From NCBI GenBank assembly GCA_900317505.1, contig ONHB01000001.1, forward strand, positions 124,001-188,000: a stretch of 64,000 bases of DNA. The letters are read 5' to 3'. Each line of letters starts with the position of its first letter. Positions within the stretch are counted from its first letter, which is position 1. A program made the translations under genes and the position numbers. This DNA comes from an uncultured Lachnospiraceae bacterium. GTDB lineage: Bacteria > Bacillota > Clostridia > Lachnospirales > Lachnospiraceae. Under the pieces are notes generated by a model, which was not told where the DNA came from, made no database searches, and worked only from the letters and a program-made list of their open reading frames with translations. This document shows positions 1-9,233 of the stretch, piece after piece.

Positions 1-884
1 CAGTAATCTGCAATGGATAAAGCTGCATTGGTCGCTCTTACACTGTTGCAGCCGTGAGCGATATTGGCAAACGGTCCGCCGTGTACAAAAGCAGGTGTAT
101 GTTCGAGTGTCTGGATCATATTGGGTAAAATGGCATCCTTTAAAAGTGCTGCCATGGCGCCGACTGCATTGAGATCGGCTGCTGTTACCGGATTGCCGTC
201 CAGATCATAAGCCACAATAATACGTGCAAGCTTTGCTTTGAGATCATTCATATCATTGGCCAGACATAAGATAGCCATGATCTCGGAAGCAACTGTGATC
301 ACAAAGTGGTCTTCTCTGGTAAAGCCATCGCCCTTAGATCCAAGACCGACCACAATATTGCGGAGCACACGATCATTCATATCCAGACAACGTTTCCATA
401 CGATCTGTCTGGTATCGATCCGGAGTGCATTGCCCTGCTGGATATGGTTATCCAATAATGCTGCCAGTAAATTGTTGGCAGATGTGATAGCATGAAAATC
501 ACCGGTAAAATGAAGGTTTAAATCCTCCATCGGAACTACCTGTGCGTATCCACCGCCTGCGGCACCGCCCTTGATACCAAAGCACGGTCCCAAAGAGGGC
601 TCGCGGAGTGCGATAACCGCTTTTTTACCAAGCTTTCCGAATGCTTCACCAAGACCGACACTTGTGGTTGTCTTTCCTTCACCTGCCGGTGTCGGATTGA
701 TGGCGGTAACCAGTATCAGTTTACCTTTTTTGTTATCCTTGATGGAATCCAAATATTCATTGCTCAATTTTGCCTTGTATTTTCCGTACAACTCCAAGTC
801 ATCCGGTGAAATACCAAGTTGTTTTGCTACTTCTGTGATTGGAAGCATTACGGCTTCCTGCGCGATTTCGATATCTGTTTTCAT
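1..884 (-). CDS. fhs: Formate--tetrahydrofolate ligase, partial (N-terminal 294 residues)
   Basis: ATP-dependent ligation of formate to tetrahydrofolate, giving 10-formyl-THF for one-carbon metabolism in the cytoplasm. Only the N-terminal half (about 294 of some 556 residues usual for the family) is present; the gene runs off the left edge of the window. Visible are the nucleotide-binding motif [10 protein letters not shown] near residue 66, the family signature around [20 protein letters not shown] near residues 118-137, and an uninterrupted frame to the edge. The ATG overlaps the stop codon of ftsK by four bases (ATGA), so the two genes are almost certainly translationally coupled. The frame is intact as far as it can be followed. 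I am confident of the family. Confidence 0.95.
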   Translation of the reverse strand, partial: MKTDIEIAQEAVMLPITEVAKQLGISPDDLELYGKYKAKLSNEYLDSIKDNKKGKLILVTAINPTPAGEGKTTTSVGLGEAFGKLGKKAVIALREPSLGPCFGIKGGAAGGGYAQVVPMEDLNLHFTGDFHAITSANNLLAALLDNHIQQGNALRIDTRQIVWKRCLDMNDRVLRNIVVGLGSKGDGFTREDHFVITVASEIMAILCLANDMNDLKAKLARIIVAYDLDGNPVTAADLNAVGAMAALLKDAILPNMIQTLEHTPAFVHGGPFANIAHGCNSVRATNAALSIADY

Positions 885-3538
885 GCGTCATCCTCCTGTA
901 GTTGTAAAAATTGTTCTTTTGACATCAAAACCCGTCTGGGCTTGGTACCTTCTTCAGGGCCGACAACTCCGGCCTCCTCAAGCTGATCCATAATACGCGC
1001 TGCCCGGTTAAATCCGATTTTAAAAACACGCTGCAGCATACCGATGGATGCTTTTTCCTTGTCTATGATAAAATTGCCGGCATCTACAAAATACTGGTCT
1101 CTGTCTGATGCCGAATCGGTAAATCCACCATCTTTCATGGACGCCGAGGTAATATTGGAAATCTTTTCCTCAACATCGGCTGTATATGTATTTCCAAGGT
1201 TTTGTTCCTTGATAAAGTCTACGACTTCCGAAACCTCCTGATCGGAAACAAAGGCTCCCTGTACACGTTCGGGCTTGGTCTTTCCCTGCGGATAGAAAAG
1301 CATATCTCCTTTTCCGAGCAGCTTTTCCGCTCCGACCATGTCCAAGATTGTCCTAGAATCAACACCGGATGAAACGGCAAAGGCAATACGGCTTGGCATA
1401 TTGGCTTTGATCAGACCTGTGATGACATCAACCGAAGGTCTCTGTGTGGCAATGACCAGATGGATGCCACAGGCTCTTGCTAACTGTGCCAAACGACAGA
1501 TGGACTCCTCAACCTCATTGGACGCAACCATCATCAGATCTGCTAACTCATCTACAATGATCAGGATCTGCGGAAGCTCTTGTGGAATGGGCTGACCATT
1601 ATTTTCAGTCATTTCGCGCACCTTTTTGTTGTAGCCTTTCAGGTCACGGACATTGAGCTCTGCAAATTTCTTGTAACGGTCTTCCATTTCGGCAACGCCC
1701 CAGTGTAAAGCAGCTGCGGCTTTCTTGGGATCGGTCACAACCGGTATCATCAGGTGCGGAATACCGTTGTATACACTTAATTCCACAACCTTGGGGTCTA
1801 TCAGGATCAGCTTTACATCATCGGGTGAGGATTTGTATAAAATACTCATGATGATCGTATTGATACAGACACTCTTACCGGAACCGGTAGCACCTGCGAT
1901 CAGTAAGTGCGGCATCTTGGCAAGATCGGCAATGACTGTATTGCCTCCGATATCCTTGCCCACTGCAAAAGATATCTTGGATTCTGCCTTTTTAAACTCC
2001 GGTGAATCGATCAGGTCCCGGAAAGCAACCATCGAATTTTCGGCATTGGGAACTTCAATTCCGACTGCCGCCTTGCCGGGGATCGGTGCTTCTATACGAA
2101 TATCTGTTGCTGCCAGATTCAATTTGATATCATCAGCCAGATTGACAATCTTTGATACCTTTACACCAACCTCAGGCTGTAATTCATATCTGGTAACCGC
2201 AGGTCCCTGACTGATATCGGTAACCGTCACGTTGACACCAAAGGTACGAAGTGTCTCCTGCAGTCTGAGTGCTGTCTCACGTAGGGACTGTCCGTTGTCA
2301 CCGGCAGTCTTTTTCTTGCCGGGAGTAAGCTTGTCAACCGGCGGGAATTTATATTTTGCTTTTAATTTAACAGGCTGGGGCTCGATGGAAACCGGTTCCT
2401 CTGCTTTCGTCTGTGCTGCATCCGCTGCTTTTTTTTTCTGATATGCAGACTGTGCCGGATATACAGCCGGTGTGCTTTCTGATGCGCTCTCTGTCATGCG
2501 AGGCTTACTATCAGTCTTTCTTTCTCTGACAGGAGCCAGTGTCGCAACATCTGCCTCAGGACTGTTTTTCTTTTGTCCGATTTCCGGTCCAAGCTCTCTT
2601 GTAGAGACATCACCAATATTGGAATCGTCGATTCCGCGAATCCGGATCTTGGAAAGAGCTTCCATAGCCTGTGATTTGTCTGCTTCTGCCTGTTCTTTTA
2701 AGACCTTTTGCGACAGCTCTTCCATATCAACAGGCTGCGACTGTCTGCCGGCTGCTGTTGTTTTGACAGGCTTGATATTCAGCTCGGAAGCATTGGCAAT
2801 GCCGGATACCTTTTTGTTCATGCGTAGCTCTTTGTCCGCCTCTGCCAAAAGTCTCTGCTCTTCTTTTCTTTTTTCTCTCTGCAGCATGCGCTCATCGTTT
2901 CGTTCCTGCGCATATTCTCTTTTTCTCTGAAAATCATCCTTGACATAATCAGCTAAGATCGCTCCGCCGTTTTTGATCTTGTTGCGGAAACTGTGCTCCG
3001 TAAGCAGCACAATACAGATCAGGATAAGAACGATCAGGATAATGACGGTTCCGACCATTCCAAGCATCTGGTACATACCATTGCCTAAAAATCCTCCGAT
3101 AATACCTCCGCCTTTGAGATTGTCAGCGGAAAAATGATAAAAATCTGAAATACTGCTTCCGATATTGGCAATTCCCCCGATCAGGGTAAAGCATACACAA
3201 AGCATACAAAACAGGACAAAACCGGAAATCAGCTTGATCGTGGCTACCGGATTGCCAAGATTGGCGATCCAGAAGCAGACACCGAAAAAGATCAGTAACG
3301 GTGCGACATAAGCCATATATCCAAACAGCCCGAACATAAATGAGCTTAAGATATTTCCAAGTGTTCCGATGATATGAAAATTGCATAAAAACAGTAAAAT
3401 AGTGATTGCTAAAGACAGTAAAAAGAATACCTCATCGATGATGGTATTTTCATACTGCTGGACATTTTTTTTCTTTTTTCTGGACGATGTATTTGATTTT
3501 TTCCCGGAAGAAGTCTTGCGACCTCTTGACTGAGCCAT
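881..3538 (-). CDS. ftsK: DNA translocase FtsK/SpoIIIE
   Basis: Septum-anchored ATP-driven DNA pump that moves chromosome ends across the closing division or sporulation septum. The 885-residue protein has a basic start, about four membrane helices within residues 30-200, a charged linker (about 200-400), then the RecA-like motor with Walker [10 protein letters not shown] near residue 549 and Walker B region [13 protein letters not shown], and a C-terminal gamma winged-helix domain (about 815-885) that reads KOPS/SRS-type sequences. Length and order are typical for clostridial SpoIIIE/FtsK. ATG follows CGGAGG with 7-9 bases spacing. Downstream fhs overlaps it; a strong promoter lies just upstream in the end of the ClpP-like gene. 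Whether it serves vegetative division, sporulation or both cannot be told from sequence. Confidence 0.96.
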   Translation of the reverse strand: MAQSRGRKTSSGKKSNTSSRKKKKNVQQYENTIIDEVFFLLSLAITILLFLCNFHIIGTLGNILSSFMFGLFGYMAYVAPLLIFFGVCFWIANLGNPVATIKLISGFVLFCMLCVCFTLIGGIANIGSSISDFYHFSADNLKGGGIIGGFLGNGMYQMLGMVGTVIILIVLILICIVLLTEHSFRNKIKNGGAILADYVKDDFQRKREYAQERNDERMLQREKRKEEQRLLAEADKELRMNKKVSGIANASELNIKPVKTTAAGRQSQPVDMEELSQKVLKEQAEADKSQAMEALSKIRIRGIDDSNIGDVSTRELGPEIGQKKNSPEADVATLAPVRERKTDSKPRMTESASESTPAVYPAQSAYQKKKAADAAQTKAEEPVSIEPQPVKLKAKYKFPPVDKLTPGKKKTAGDNGQSLRETALRLQETLRTFGVNVTVTDISQGPAVTRYELQPEVGVKVSKIVNLADDIKLNLAATDIRIEAPIPGKAAVGIEVPNAENSMVAFRDLIDSPEFKKAESKISFAVGKDIGGNTVIADLAKMPHLLIAGATGSGKSVCINTIIMSILYKSSPDDVKLILIDPKVVELSVYNGIPHLMIPVVTDPKKAAAALHWGVAEMEDRYKKFAELNVRDLKGYNKKVREMTENNGQPIPQELPQILIIVDELADLMMVASNEVEESICRLAQLARACGIHLVIATQRPSVDVITGLIKANMPSRIAFAVSSGVDSRTILDMVGAEKLLGKGDMLFYPQGKTKPERVQGAFVSDQEVSEVVDFIKEQNLGNTYTADVEEKISNITSASMKDGGFTDSASDRDQYFVDAGNFIIDKEKASIGMLQRVFKIGFNRAARIMDQLEEAGVVGPEEGTKPRRVLMSKEQFLQLQEDDA

Positions 3539-3585
3539 AATAATAACCTCCGTATCCGCCCGAAAAGTCAGGCAAAACCTTAGTT

Positions 3586-3614
3586 ATTATAGCATTATTT
3601 TGTATTTTTCTCAA
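3586..3614 (-). promoter_or_regulatory. Sigma-A-type promoter for ftsK-fhs
   Basis: Reading the minus strand, TTGAGA (3614-3609), a 17-base spacer and TATAAT (3591-3586) preceded by TGC (extended -10). It starts inside the last codons of the ClpP-like gene and lies about 50 bases upstream of the ftsK ATG, so ftsK and fhs can be transcribed independently of the upstream gene. Confidence 0.75.
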
Positions 3615-4302
3615 TAAGTTTATGGAGTTTATTCAAGGCGTCCTTGATTCCTCCGACTTCGTCAATAATGCCCTCTTTTACAGCTTCCTTTCCGACCAAA
3701 ATACTTCCGACGTCTTTTGTCAGTACCTCGGTCTCCATCATAAGCTCAAGCAGCCTTTTCTTATTGATCTTACAGTGATCGGTGACAAAGCGGCAGATCC
3801 TATCCTGTATCTGCTTGAAGTAATCAAAGGTCTGTGCCACGCCGATGACCATTCCGTTTAAACGTACCGGATGGATCACCATGGTCCCGGTCGGCACAAT
3901 AAAGGAATAGTCGGTACTGACCGCAATCGGCACACCGATGGAATGACTGCCGCCCAATACCAAGGATACGGTGGGCTTACTGACAGAGGCAATCATTTCT
4001 GCAATGGCAAGTCCGGCCTCAACATCACCGCCCATGGTATTCAACAGGATCAAAATTCCGTCAATTTCCTGATTATCTTCAATTTCCGCAAGCTTTGGCA
4101 GAATGTGTTCATATTTGGTTGATTTTGTCGAGCTTCCCAGCACATCATGTCCTTCTATCTCACCAATGATCGAAAACATATATATTTTATGCTGTTCCTT
4201 GTTTTCACTAAGATCTGTCTGCCCGGTCTTTTCAATCCTCTCATCATTATTCCAGCTTTCTTTTTCTTCGTTTCCGGATTTATTTTCGGCTTCTTTACTC
4301 AT
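3595..4302 (-). CDS. ClpP-like serine protease (TepA/YmfB family)
   Basis: Crotonase-fold peptidase of the ClpP/TepA group, next to ftsK/spoIIIE as is common in Firmicutes. From the chosen ATG the protein has 235 residues: a charged, probably disordered first 40 residues, then the protease core. Putative nucleophile is the second serine in GGSHSIG (about S121), and the histidine in MVIHPV (about H144) is the matching base; NTMGGDVEAG resembles the substrate-strand region of ClpP. The N-terminal extension and sequence distinguish it from housekeeping ClpP, so it may act without a Clp ATPase. An in-frame ATG 24 bases upstream exists, but GGGAGGAATGGAT places the ribosome binding site 8 bases from the start used here. 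Substrate unknown. Confidence 0.85.
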   Translation of the reverse strand: MSKEAENKSGNEEKESWNNDERIEKTGQTDLSENKEQHKIYMFSIIGEIEGHDVLGSSTKSTKYEHILPKLAEIEDNQEIDGILILLNTMGGDVEAGLAIAEMIASVSKPTVSLVLGGSHSIGVPIAVSTDYSFIVPTGTMVIHPVRLNGMVIGVAQTFDYFKQIQDRICRFVTDHCKINKKRLLELMMETEVLTKDVGSILVGKEAVKEGIIDEVGGIKDALNKLHKLIEKNTK

Positions 4303-4345
4303 ATCCATTCCTCCCATACAAAACATACGCCAAAAGACGCATAAA

Positions 4346-4381
4346 TAAAAAAAGAACCTTTACTCAAAAGGTCCTTTTTAT
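4346..4381 (-). terminator. Rho-independent terminator after the CBS-yebC-GT2 operon
   Basis: On the minus strand a hairpin with arms AAAAGGACCTTT and AAAGGTTCTTTT around a short TGAGT-type loop, followed by a run of T. It lies about 20 bases past the 55-aa gene and just before the ClpP-like gene. The A-rich other side makes it potentially bidirectional. Confidence 0.8.
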
Positions 4382-4401
4382 TATGGGCATTTTTTATTTG
4401 T

Positions 4402-4569
4402 TTATTCGATATCAAAATCATCGCCGGGCTTGATCTCAATATCATAATGCATTTTATCTTCACTTACCGGAAAATCATAATCCATTTCTTTTTTGACATG
4501 ACGCTTCGGAACCGGTAATGGATTTTTGATAAACTGTGTGTCTGAAACTGACATATTTCTGATATCCAT
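4402..4569 (-). CDS. 55-residue conserved-looking small protein
   Basis: An intact 55-codon frame in the gap after the GT2 gene. It starts ATG at 4569, two bases past the GT2 stop, with GGAG 8 bases upstream inside the end of the GT2 gene, and ends TAA immediately before the operon terminator. The product begins MDIRNMSVSDTQ, has a basic-proline middle (PLPVPKRHVKK) and a strongly acidic C-terminus (KPGDDFDIE). No membrane segment, cysteine motif or recognisable domain is visible. Position, coupling and ribosome binding site argue that it is a real last gene of the operon. I do not recognise a function. Confidence 0.7.
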   Translation of the reverse strand: MDIRNMSVSDTQFIKNPLPVPKRHVKKEMDYDFPVSEDKMHYDIEIKPGDDFDIE

Positions 4570-4571
4570 AA

Positions 4572-5531
4572 TCACTGCTCCTTATTGTCATCGCCAAGAA
4601 ATGTCTCAATATTGTACCGCGGACGATGCTTGACTTCGATATATATTTTGCCAATATACTGTCCGATCAGGCCAATAGCACAAAGCTGTAAGCCACCTAA
4701 AAACCAGACAGATAAAAGTAATGAAGTCCAGCCGGGTTCAACCGTGCCGAAAAAGTAAGAAACAAACGCATATATAGCCGCAATGATGCTTAAAAACATA
4801 ATGATAAAGCCAAGCGCTGTCACAAGACTGATCGGCTTTACGGAAAAGGATGTGATCCCGTTCCATGCAAGCGCGAGCATCTTGCTTAACGGATACTTGC
4901 TTTCACCGGCTACTCTTTCTTTTCTTTCATAATATACACAATCTGTCTGATAACCGATAAGTGGCATCATACCACGTAAAAACAGGTTGTTTTCATTGTA
5001 TTTGGAAAACTGCTCTACAGCTCTTTTGCTCATCAGACGGAAATCGGCGTGATTGTATACGGTTTTGACACCCATCATGGCCATGACCTTGTAAAAGCCC
5101 TGTGCCGTGGTGCGCTTAAACCAGGAATCCTTTTTACGGTCATTCCTGACACCATATACGATATCATTGCCCGCGTGGAACTTGTCCACCATTTCTTCGA
5201 TCACGGCAGTATCATCCTGTAAATCCGCATCAATGGAAATGGTAATATCCGAGATATCCTTTGCAGTCAGAAGTCCTGCGGTCAGGGCAAACTGGTGTCC
5301 GACATTGCCGGCAAGCTTTAATCCATATACCATCGGACTTTCCCGGTGTTCTTTTTCAATCAGTTCCCATGTACGGTCTTTACTTCCGTCATTGACAAAC
5401 AAAATAAAACTGTCTGCGGAAATTTTTTCTTTTTGAATCAGATCATTTAAGACCCGCTTTAATTCTTTTGCGGAAATTTCTAAAACAGCTTCCTCGTTGT
5501 AGCAGGGAACCACCAATGCTAATCTGTCCAT
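4572..5531 (-). CDS. Membrane glycosyltransferase family 2 (GtrB/dolichol-phosphate-sugar synthase-like)
   Basis: Transfers a sugar from a nucleotide sugar, in this subfamily usually to undecaprenyl phosphate on the inner membrane face. The 319-residue protein has the GT-A start VVPCYNEE at residue 7, the metal-binding SIDADLQDD (DxD type) near residue 100, and two C-terminal membrane helices (about 235-260 and 270-295), the exact architecture of GtrB/ArnC-like enzymes. ATG follows CGGAGGAATTTC. It sits in an operon with yebC and two small unknowns. The sugar and acceptor are not inferable; no flippase (GtrA) or GT-C partner is adjacent. Confidence 0.9.
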   Translation of the reverse strand: MDRLALVVPCYNEEAVLEISAKELKRVLNDLIQKEKISADSFILFVNDGSKDRTWELIEKEHRESPMVYGLKLAGNVGHQFALTAGLLTAKDISDITISIDADLQDDTAVIEEMVDKFHAGNDIVYGVRNDRKKDSWFKRTTAQGFYKVMAMMGVKTVYNHADFRLMSKRAVEQFSKYNENNLFLRGMMPLIGYQTDCVYYERKERVAGESKYPLSKMLALAWNGITSFSVKPISLVTALGFIIMFLSIIAAIYAFVSYFFGTVEPGWTSLLLSVWFLGGLQLCAIGLIGQYIGKIYIEVKHRPRYNIETFLGDDNKEQ

Positions 5532-5543
5532 GAAATTCCTCCG

Positions 5544-5990
5544 TTATTTATCCTGGATAATGGCACCAAACAGCTTGGTGACAAATCCTGATTTGATTTC
5601 TTCAAATGTTGCAGCCGTAATATTGCTGTGCTTAAAGGTCTCACCCCAGATCAGGGTAAGCTTTTTGGCAAATATCTGGCCATCTTCGCCCTGTTCCATA
5701 AAATAAGGCAGAATATAAGAAACCATGTACATATTGTGCTTTCTAAGCGCCTCACTCTTTTGAAAGACCTTCAGTCCCTTGTAGGAAGCAAGATCTGCGG
5801 AAACCGCCGTCACAAAATAAACGATGGCAAGTTCCTTTTCGTTGTCATCCAGGGCTCGGAACTTTTGCATAAACGCTTCTGCATGCTCTTTGTAGGTCTC
5901 ATATGCCGAATCGTATGTCTTTTTGGTAAAAAGAGAAAGAGCATCTTCTTCGTATTGTAAAATTTCTGCAACTTCCTTTAATAAATCCAT
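5544..5990 (-). CDS. 148-residue protein of unknown function
   Basis: Predicted soluble, mainly alpha-helical protein rich in Glu, Lys and Tyr; no signal peptide, membrane helix or metal motif is visible. It lies two bases downstream of yebC and 12 bases upstream of the GT2 gene, so it belongs to the same transcript. The frame is clean, starts ATG and ends TAA. I do not recognise the family; its placement gives no firm functional clue. Confidence 0.8.
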   Translation of the reverse strand: MDLLKEVAEILQYEEDALSLFTKKTYDSAYETYKEHAEAFMQKFRALDDNEKELAIVYFVTAVSADLASYKGLKVFQKSEALRKHNMYMVSYILPYFMEQGEDGQIFAKKLTLIWGETFKHSNITAATFEEIKSGFVTKLFGAIIQDK

Positions 5991-5992
5991 GC

Positions 5993-6721
5993 TTATTCAC
6001 TCCAGTTGTGGTATACAGCCTGTACATCATCACTTTCATCCAGCAGATCCAGTGTACGATTTAACTGTTTGATTGCATTTTCATCTGTTAATTCCACATA
6101 GGTCTGGGGAATCATGGTAACCTCTGCTGATGCAAACGGAATCTTCTGCTCTGCAAGGGCATCGTATACAGCCTGGAAATCATCAGGTGCTGTGATAACC
6201 TCAAAGCTGTCCTCTTCCTCTGAAAAATCTTCTGCTCCTGCATCTAAAGCAAGCATCATCAGATCATCGGGATCCATATCACATTCTTCTTTATCAATGA
6301 TAATCTGTCCCTTTTCATCAAACATAAAGGATACGCAGCCGGGTGTACCAATGCTGCCGCTTCCCTTTGTAAAAGCACTGCGGACATCTGCTGCAGTACG
6401 GTTTTTGTTGTCTGTCAAGGTCTCTACGATAATAGCGATACCGTTCGGACCATAGCCTTCATATGTAATATGCTCATAGTTTACGGAGCCGTCCTCGCCG
6501 GCAGCTTTTTTGATACCTCTTTCAATGGTATCATTGGGCATATTGTTGGCTTTTGCCTTGGCAATAACCTGGGCAAGTTTGAAATTGTTGTTGGGATCGG
6601 GGCCGCCTTCTTTTACGGCAACAGCCAGCTCACGGCCGATAATGGTAAAGATTTTACCTTTTGCAGCATCGTTTTTCTCTTTTTTGTGCTTAATGTTTGC
6701 GAATTTTGAATGTCCTGACAT
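5993..6721 (-). CDS. yebC: YebC/PmpR family protein
   Basis: Members of this family bind DNA as regulators and, more recently, have been tied to relief of ribosome stalling at proline-rich stretches. The 242-residue product has the full-length family layout: the start SGHSKFANIKHKKEKNDAAKGK, central KANNMPNDTIERGIKKAAGE, the YEGYGPNGIAI block near residue 85 and a C-terminal ligand-like domain. Start ATG with AGGAGAACTATAA upstream. It follows the CBS gene by one base. Which of the two roles applies here is not visible. Confidence 0.95.
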   Translation of the reverse strand: MSGHSKFANIKHKKEKNDAAKGKIFTIIGRELAVAVKEGGPDPNNNFKLAQVIAKAKANNMPNDTIERGIKKAAGEDGSVNYEHITYEGYGPNGIAIIVETLTDNKNRTAADVRSAFTKGSGSIGTPGCVSFMFDEKGQIIIDKEECDMDPDDLMMLALDAGAEDFSEEEDSFEVITAPDDFQAVYDALAEQKIPFASAEVTMIPQTYVELTDENAIKQLNRTLDLLDESDDVQAVYHNWSE

Positions 6722-6722
6722 T

Positions 6723-7574
6723 TTATAGTTCTCCTTCTTTTGTGGGAATCTTGGAAACCAATACCCTTTTTATTGTTTTATTTTCAACTGTCATAATTTT
6801 GAAATTATAACCGCCAAAATCCATTTCAAATGTTTCATTATCTGCCGGAATATGCTCAAGCTGAGCGATCATCAGTCCGTTTAGGGTCTCATGCTCGCAA
6901 CTGCTAAAATCAATTCCCAGCGTCTCTCCAAGCTCATCCAGACGTGTCAATCCGTCTATTTCATAGGAATCGTCACCTTTGGGCTTGATAAAAGTCTCCT
7001 CGACATCATATTCATCAAAGATATTGCCGACAATTTCTTCCAGAATATCCTCCATGGTCAGTACACCGCTTGTCTGGCCGTATTCATCGATGACGATCAC
7101 AAAATGCGTCTTTAACGACTGCATTGTCTTGAATAAGACATCGATTTTACGTGTTTCCGGAATGAAATTGGCATTTCTTACAAGGCCTTTGATCGACTTG
7201 ATCGGCTTTTGTGCCTTAGTCTCATCCTGTTGCATCCGGCATGCATCCTTTAGATGCAGCACGCCGATGATGTGGTCAATATTGTCAATATAAACCGGAT
7301 AACGGCTGTACGCCTGTGAAAGCATAAATCTGACAACATCATCCAGTGTCTCATTGCCGTCAATACCGACGATATTGGATCTGTTTGTCATGATGTCCTT
7401 TGCTTCTTTATCCGAAAAGGCAAAGATATTGTTGATCATCTTGGCCTCGGTCGCATGCAAGACACCGTTTTCGTGTCCTTCATTGACCATGGACAAAATC
7501 TCGTCCTCTATGACGTTGTTTTCCCGGTCTGCATGAAAAATATGGTTTAAAAAATGATTTTTATTTTCACTCAA
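6723..7574 (-). CDS. CBS-pair / CorC-HlyC domain protein without DUF21
   Basis: Soluble CorC-like protein, in the family of hemolysin/Mg-Co efflux-associated proteins. From the TTG used here it has 283 residues: a leader typical of CorC (VIEDEILSMVNEG near residue 25), two CBS repeats (about 75-205; RYPVYIDNIDHIIGVLHLKD is the first core) and a transporter-associated domain (about 215-283). The DUF21 membrane domain is absent. A longer GTG frame exists, but a perfect promoter lies at 7609-7637, inside that extension, so translation must begin later; TTG at 7574 follows AAGGAG by 13 bases and matches the family N-terminus. First gene of the operon ending at 4402. Confidence 0.88.
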   Translation of the reverse strand: MSENKNHFLNHIFHADRENNVIEDEILSMVNEGHENGVLHATEAKMINNIFAFSDKEAKDIMTNRSNIVGIDGNETLDDVVRFMLSQAYSRYPVYIDNIDHIIGVLHLKDACRMQQDETKAQKPIKSIKGLVRNANFIPETRKIDVLFKTMQSLKTHFVIVIDEYGQTSGVLTMEDILEEIVGNIFDEYDVEETFIKPKGDDSYEIDGLTRLDELGETLGIDFSSCEHETLNGLMIAQLEHIPADNETFEMDFGGYNFKIMTVENKTIKRVLVSKIPTKEGEL

Positions 7575-7608
7575 TTTAACTGATTTACTCCTTGGAAACC
7601 TAACTAAA

Positions 7609-7637
7609 ACTATAACATTTTGTCTTTGGTTCGTCAA
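7609..7637 (-). promoter_or_regulatory. Sigma-A promoter of the CBS-yebC-GT2 operon
   Basis: Minus strand TTGACG (7637-7632), 17-base spacer, TATAGT (7614-7609). It lies between mazF and the CBS gene and fixes the start of that gene downstream of about position 7600. Confidence 0.8.
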
Positions 7638-7644
7638 TAAATGC

Positions 7645-7986
7645 CTATGTATGCAGTTCAAGACTGATTTTAAGGCCTCTGTCAATACGTCCCATGATGT
7701 CACCGTCCAAATGACAGATCTTTTCTTTCAGGCGTGATTTGTCAATCGTGCGAAGCTGCTCCAAAAGGATCACCGAATCCTTGACCATATGGTAACGGCT
7801 TGCTGCTAACTCAATATGGGTCGGAAGCTTTGCCTTGTTTAATCTGGATGTGACCGCTGCGACAATGATCGTCGGACTGTGTAAATTTCCGATATCATTC
7901 TGCACAATGACAACCGGTCTGATGCCTCCCTGTTCGGATCCGATCACAGGTCTTAAATCTGCGTAATAAACATCTCCTCGTTTCAA
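7645..7986 (-). CDS. mazF: MazF/PemK-type mRNA endoribonuclease toxin, without adjacent antitoxin
   Basis: Sequence-specific mRNA interferase of type II toxin-antitoxin systems. The 113-residue product starts [10 protein letters not shown], has the conserved [15 protein letters not shown] (about residues 18-32) and the downstream [11 protein letters not shown] strand, and ends with the usual helix carrying [13 protein letters not shown] at 7986 is chosen because GAAAGGGG lies 10 bases upstream and the length then equals that of Bacillus EndoA (about 116). An upstream ATG at 8058 would add 24 residues with no family similarity. It follows alr as in Bacillus, but the antitoxin gene usually found between them is missing: only 68 bases separate alr and mazF. 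Confidence 0.92.
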   Translation of the reverse strand: MKRGDVYYADLRPVIGSEQGGIRPVVIVQNDIGNLHSPTIIVAAVTSRLNKAKLPTHIELAASRYHMVKDSVILLEQLRTIDKSRLKEKICHLDGDIMGRIDRGLKISLELHT

Positions 7987-8054
7987 AGAATAACAACCCC
8001 TTTCATCTGTACAAAAAGTATTGCCAAATTTTAACGGTTGTATTCCAAAACAGA

Positions 8055-9233
8055 TCATTTGTAATCTTCAAAATAATCTTTGGTATCTGCCACAACACCA
8101 TTTTTGTAGTAAACACGCGGGATTCTTTTGCCAAGATCACAGGCAAGTTCATAATTGAAACGTCCGCTCAGACTGCCAAGCTCTTCCATTGTGATACACA
8201 AAGAACCGTCTTTGCCGATCAGTGTGACCTCGTCTCCATCCCTGACATCAGCTATATCCGATACATCCACCATCATCTGGTCCATGCAGACACGGCCTAA
8301 GATGTTGGCACGCTTTCCATGGATCAGGACATAGCCCTTATTGGACAAGGTCCTTGGATAGCCATCACCATATCCTACCGGTATTGTAGCGATCTTCATG
8401 GTATTTTCTGCGCAAAAGGTTCCACCGTAGCTTACCTGCGTTCCTTTTTCAATTTCTTTTACATATACAATATGGCTCTTTAAGGATAATACCGGCTTTA
8501 ATTCGATAATATTTCTGGATACCTCATCTGAGGGCCACAAGCCATACAGGGTGATACCGGCACGTACCATGTCCATATTGGCATCCTTGATCTCTACAAT
8601 TCCCGCACTGTTGGAACAGTGATGGATTGGAATCCGGTAGCCGGTCTCTTCTTCCGCTCTTTTTAAGAAATCCTGATAGGTATGCAGCTGTTTCATGACC
8701 GGTCCCTTATCCAGTTCATCTGCTTTTGCAAAGTGGGTAAAAATACCTTCGACTATGATATTTTTTTTGGATAGACATTCACGGATAAAGGCAATTCCCG
8801 TATCATCCGGTCTGATGCCGATACGGCTCATGGCTGTATCAACCTTAATATGTACGATTGCTTTTTTATTTTGCTTTTTTGCTGCTTCATCGATTTCAGA
8901 AAGCATGGAAGACTTAAAAACCGTCATCCGAATTTCATTGTCGATCAGGTCCGGATAGGAATACGGAAAGGTATAGCCGATCACAAGTAATGGCTTTTTG
9001 ATACCACAGTGGCGTAAAATCAAAGCTTCCTCCGCTGTTGCAAGACCCATGCCGAATACATAATCAAGCGCTTCTAATTCTCTTGCAATCTGCACGGCTC
9101 CGTGTCCATAGGCATCTGTCTTGATGATCCCCATCATTTTTGTAGTCGGAGAAATATTGCCATGCATCTGTTCCATATTGAAACGGACTGCATCAAGGTC
9201 TACATCTGCCCATACTCTGTCATAATTTTTCAT
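8055..9233 (-). CDS. alr: Alanine racemase
   Basis: PLP-dependent racemisation of L- to D-alanine for peptidoglycan. The protein has an N-terminal TIM barrel with the PLP lysine in [13 protein letters not shown] (K38) and a C-terminal beta domain with the catalytic tyrosine in [19 protein letters not shown] is the conserved C-terminal signature. ATG at 9233 is preceded by GAGGAGAGG and six bases; a TTG 24 bases upstream is possible but lacks a site. It overlaps the end of nnr by 14 bases. Length (392) is typical. Part of the rex-nnr-alr-mazF transcript. Confidence 0.96.
   Translation of the reverse strand: MKNYDRVWADVDLDAVRFNMEQMHGNISPTTKMMGIIKTDAYGHGAVQIARELEALDYVFGMGLATAEEALILRHCGIKKPLLVIGYTFPYSYPDLIDNEIRMTVFKSSMLSEIDEAAKKQNKKAIVHIKVDTAMSRIGIRPDDTGIAFIRECLSKKNIIVEGIFTHFAKADELDKGPVMKQLHTYQDFLKRAEEETGYRIPIHHCSNSAGIVEIKDANMDMVRAGITLYGLWPSDEVSRNIIELKPVLSLKSHIVYVKEIEKGTQVSYGGTFCAENTMKIATIPVGYGDGYPRTLSNKGYVLIHGKRANILGRVCMDQMMVDVSDIADVRDGDEVTLIGKDGSLCITMEELGSLSGRFNYELACDLGKRIPRVYYKNGVVADTKDYFEDYK

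Noticed and set aside
1725-2210. 161-residue plus-strand frame opposite ftsK
   Set aside because: Antisense shadow with no ribosome binding site; the same holds for other long plus-strand frames opposite clear minus-strand genes.
7575-7703. Extended N-terminus of the CBS protein from GTG 7703
   Set aside because: A consensus promoter lies inside the extension and the extra residues do not look like the family.
7987-8054. Antitoxin gene between alr and mazF
   Set aside because: Only 68 bases, with no frame having a start and ribosome binding site.
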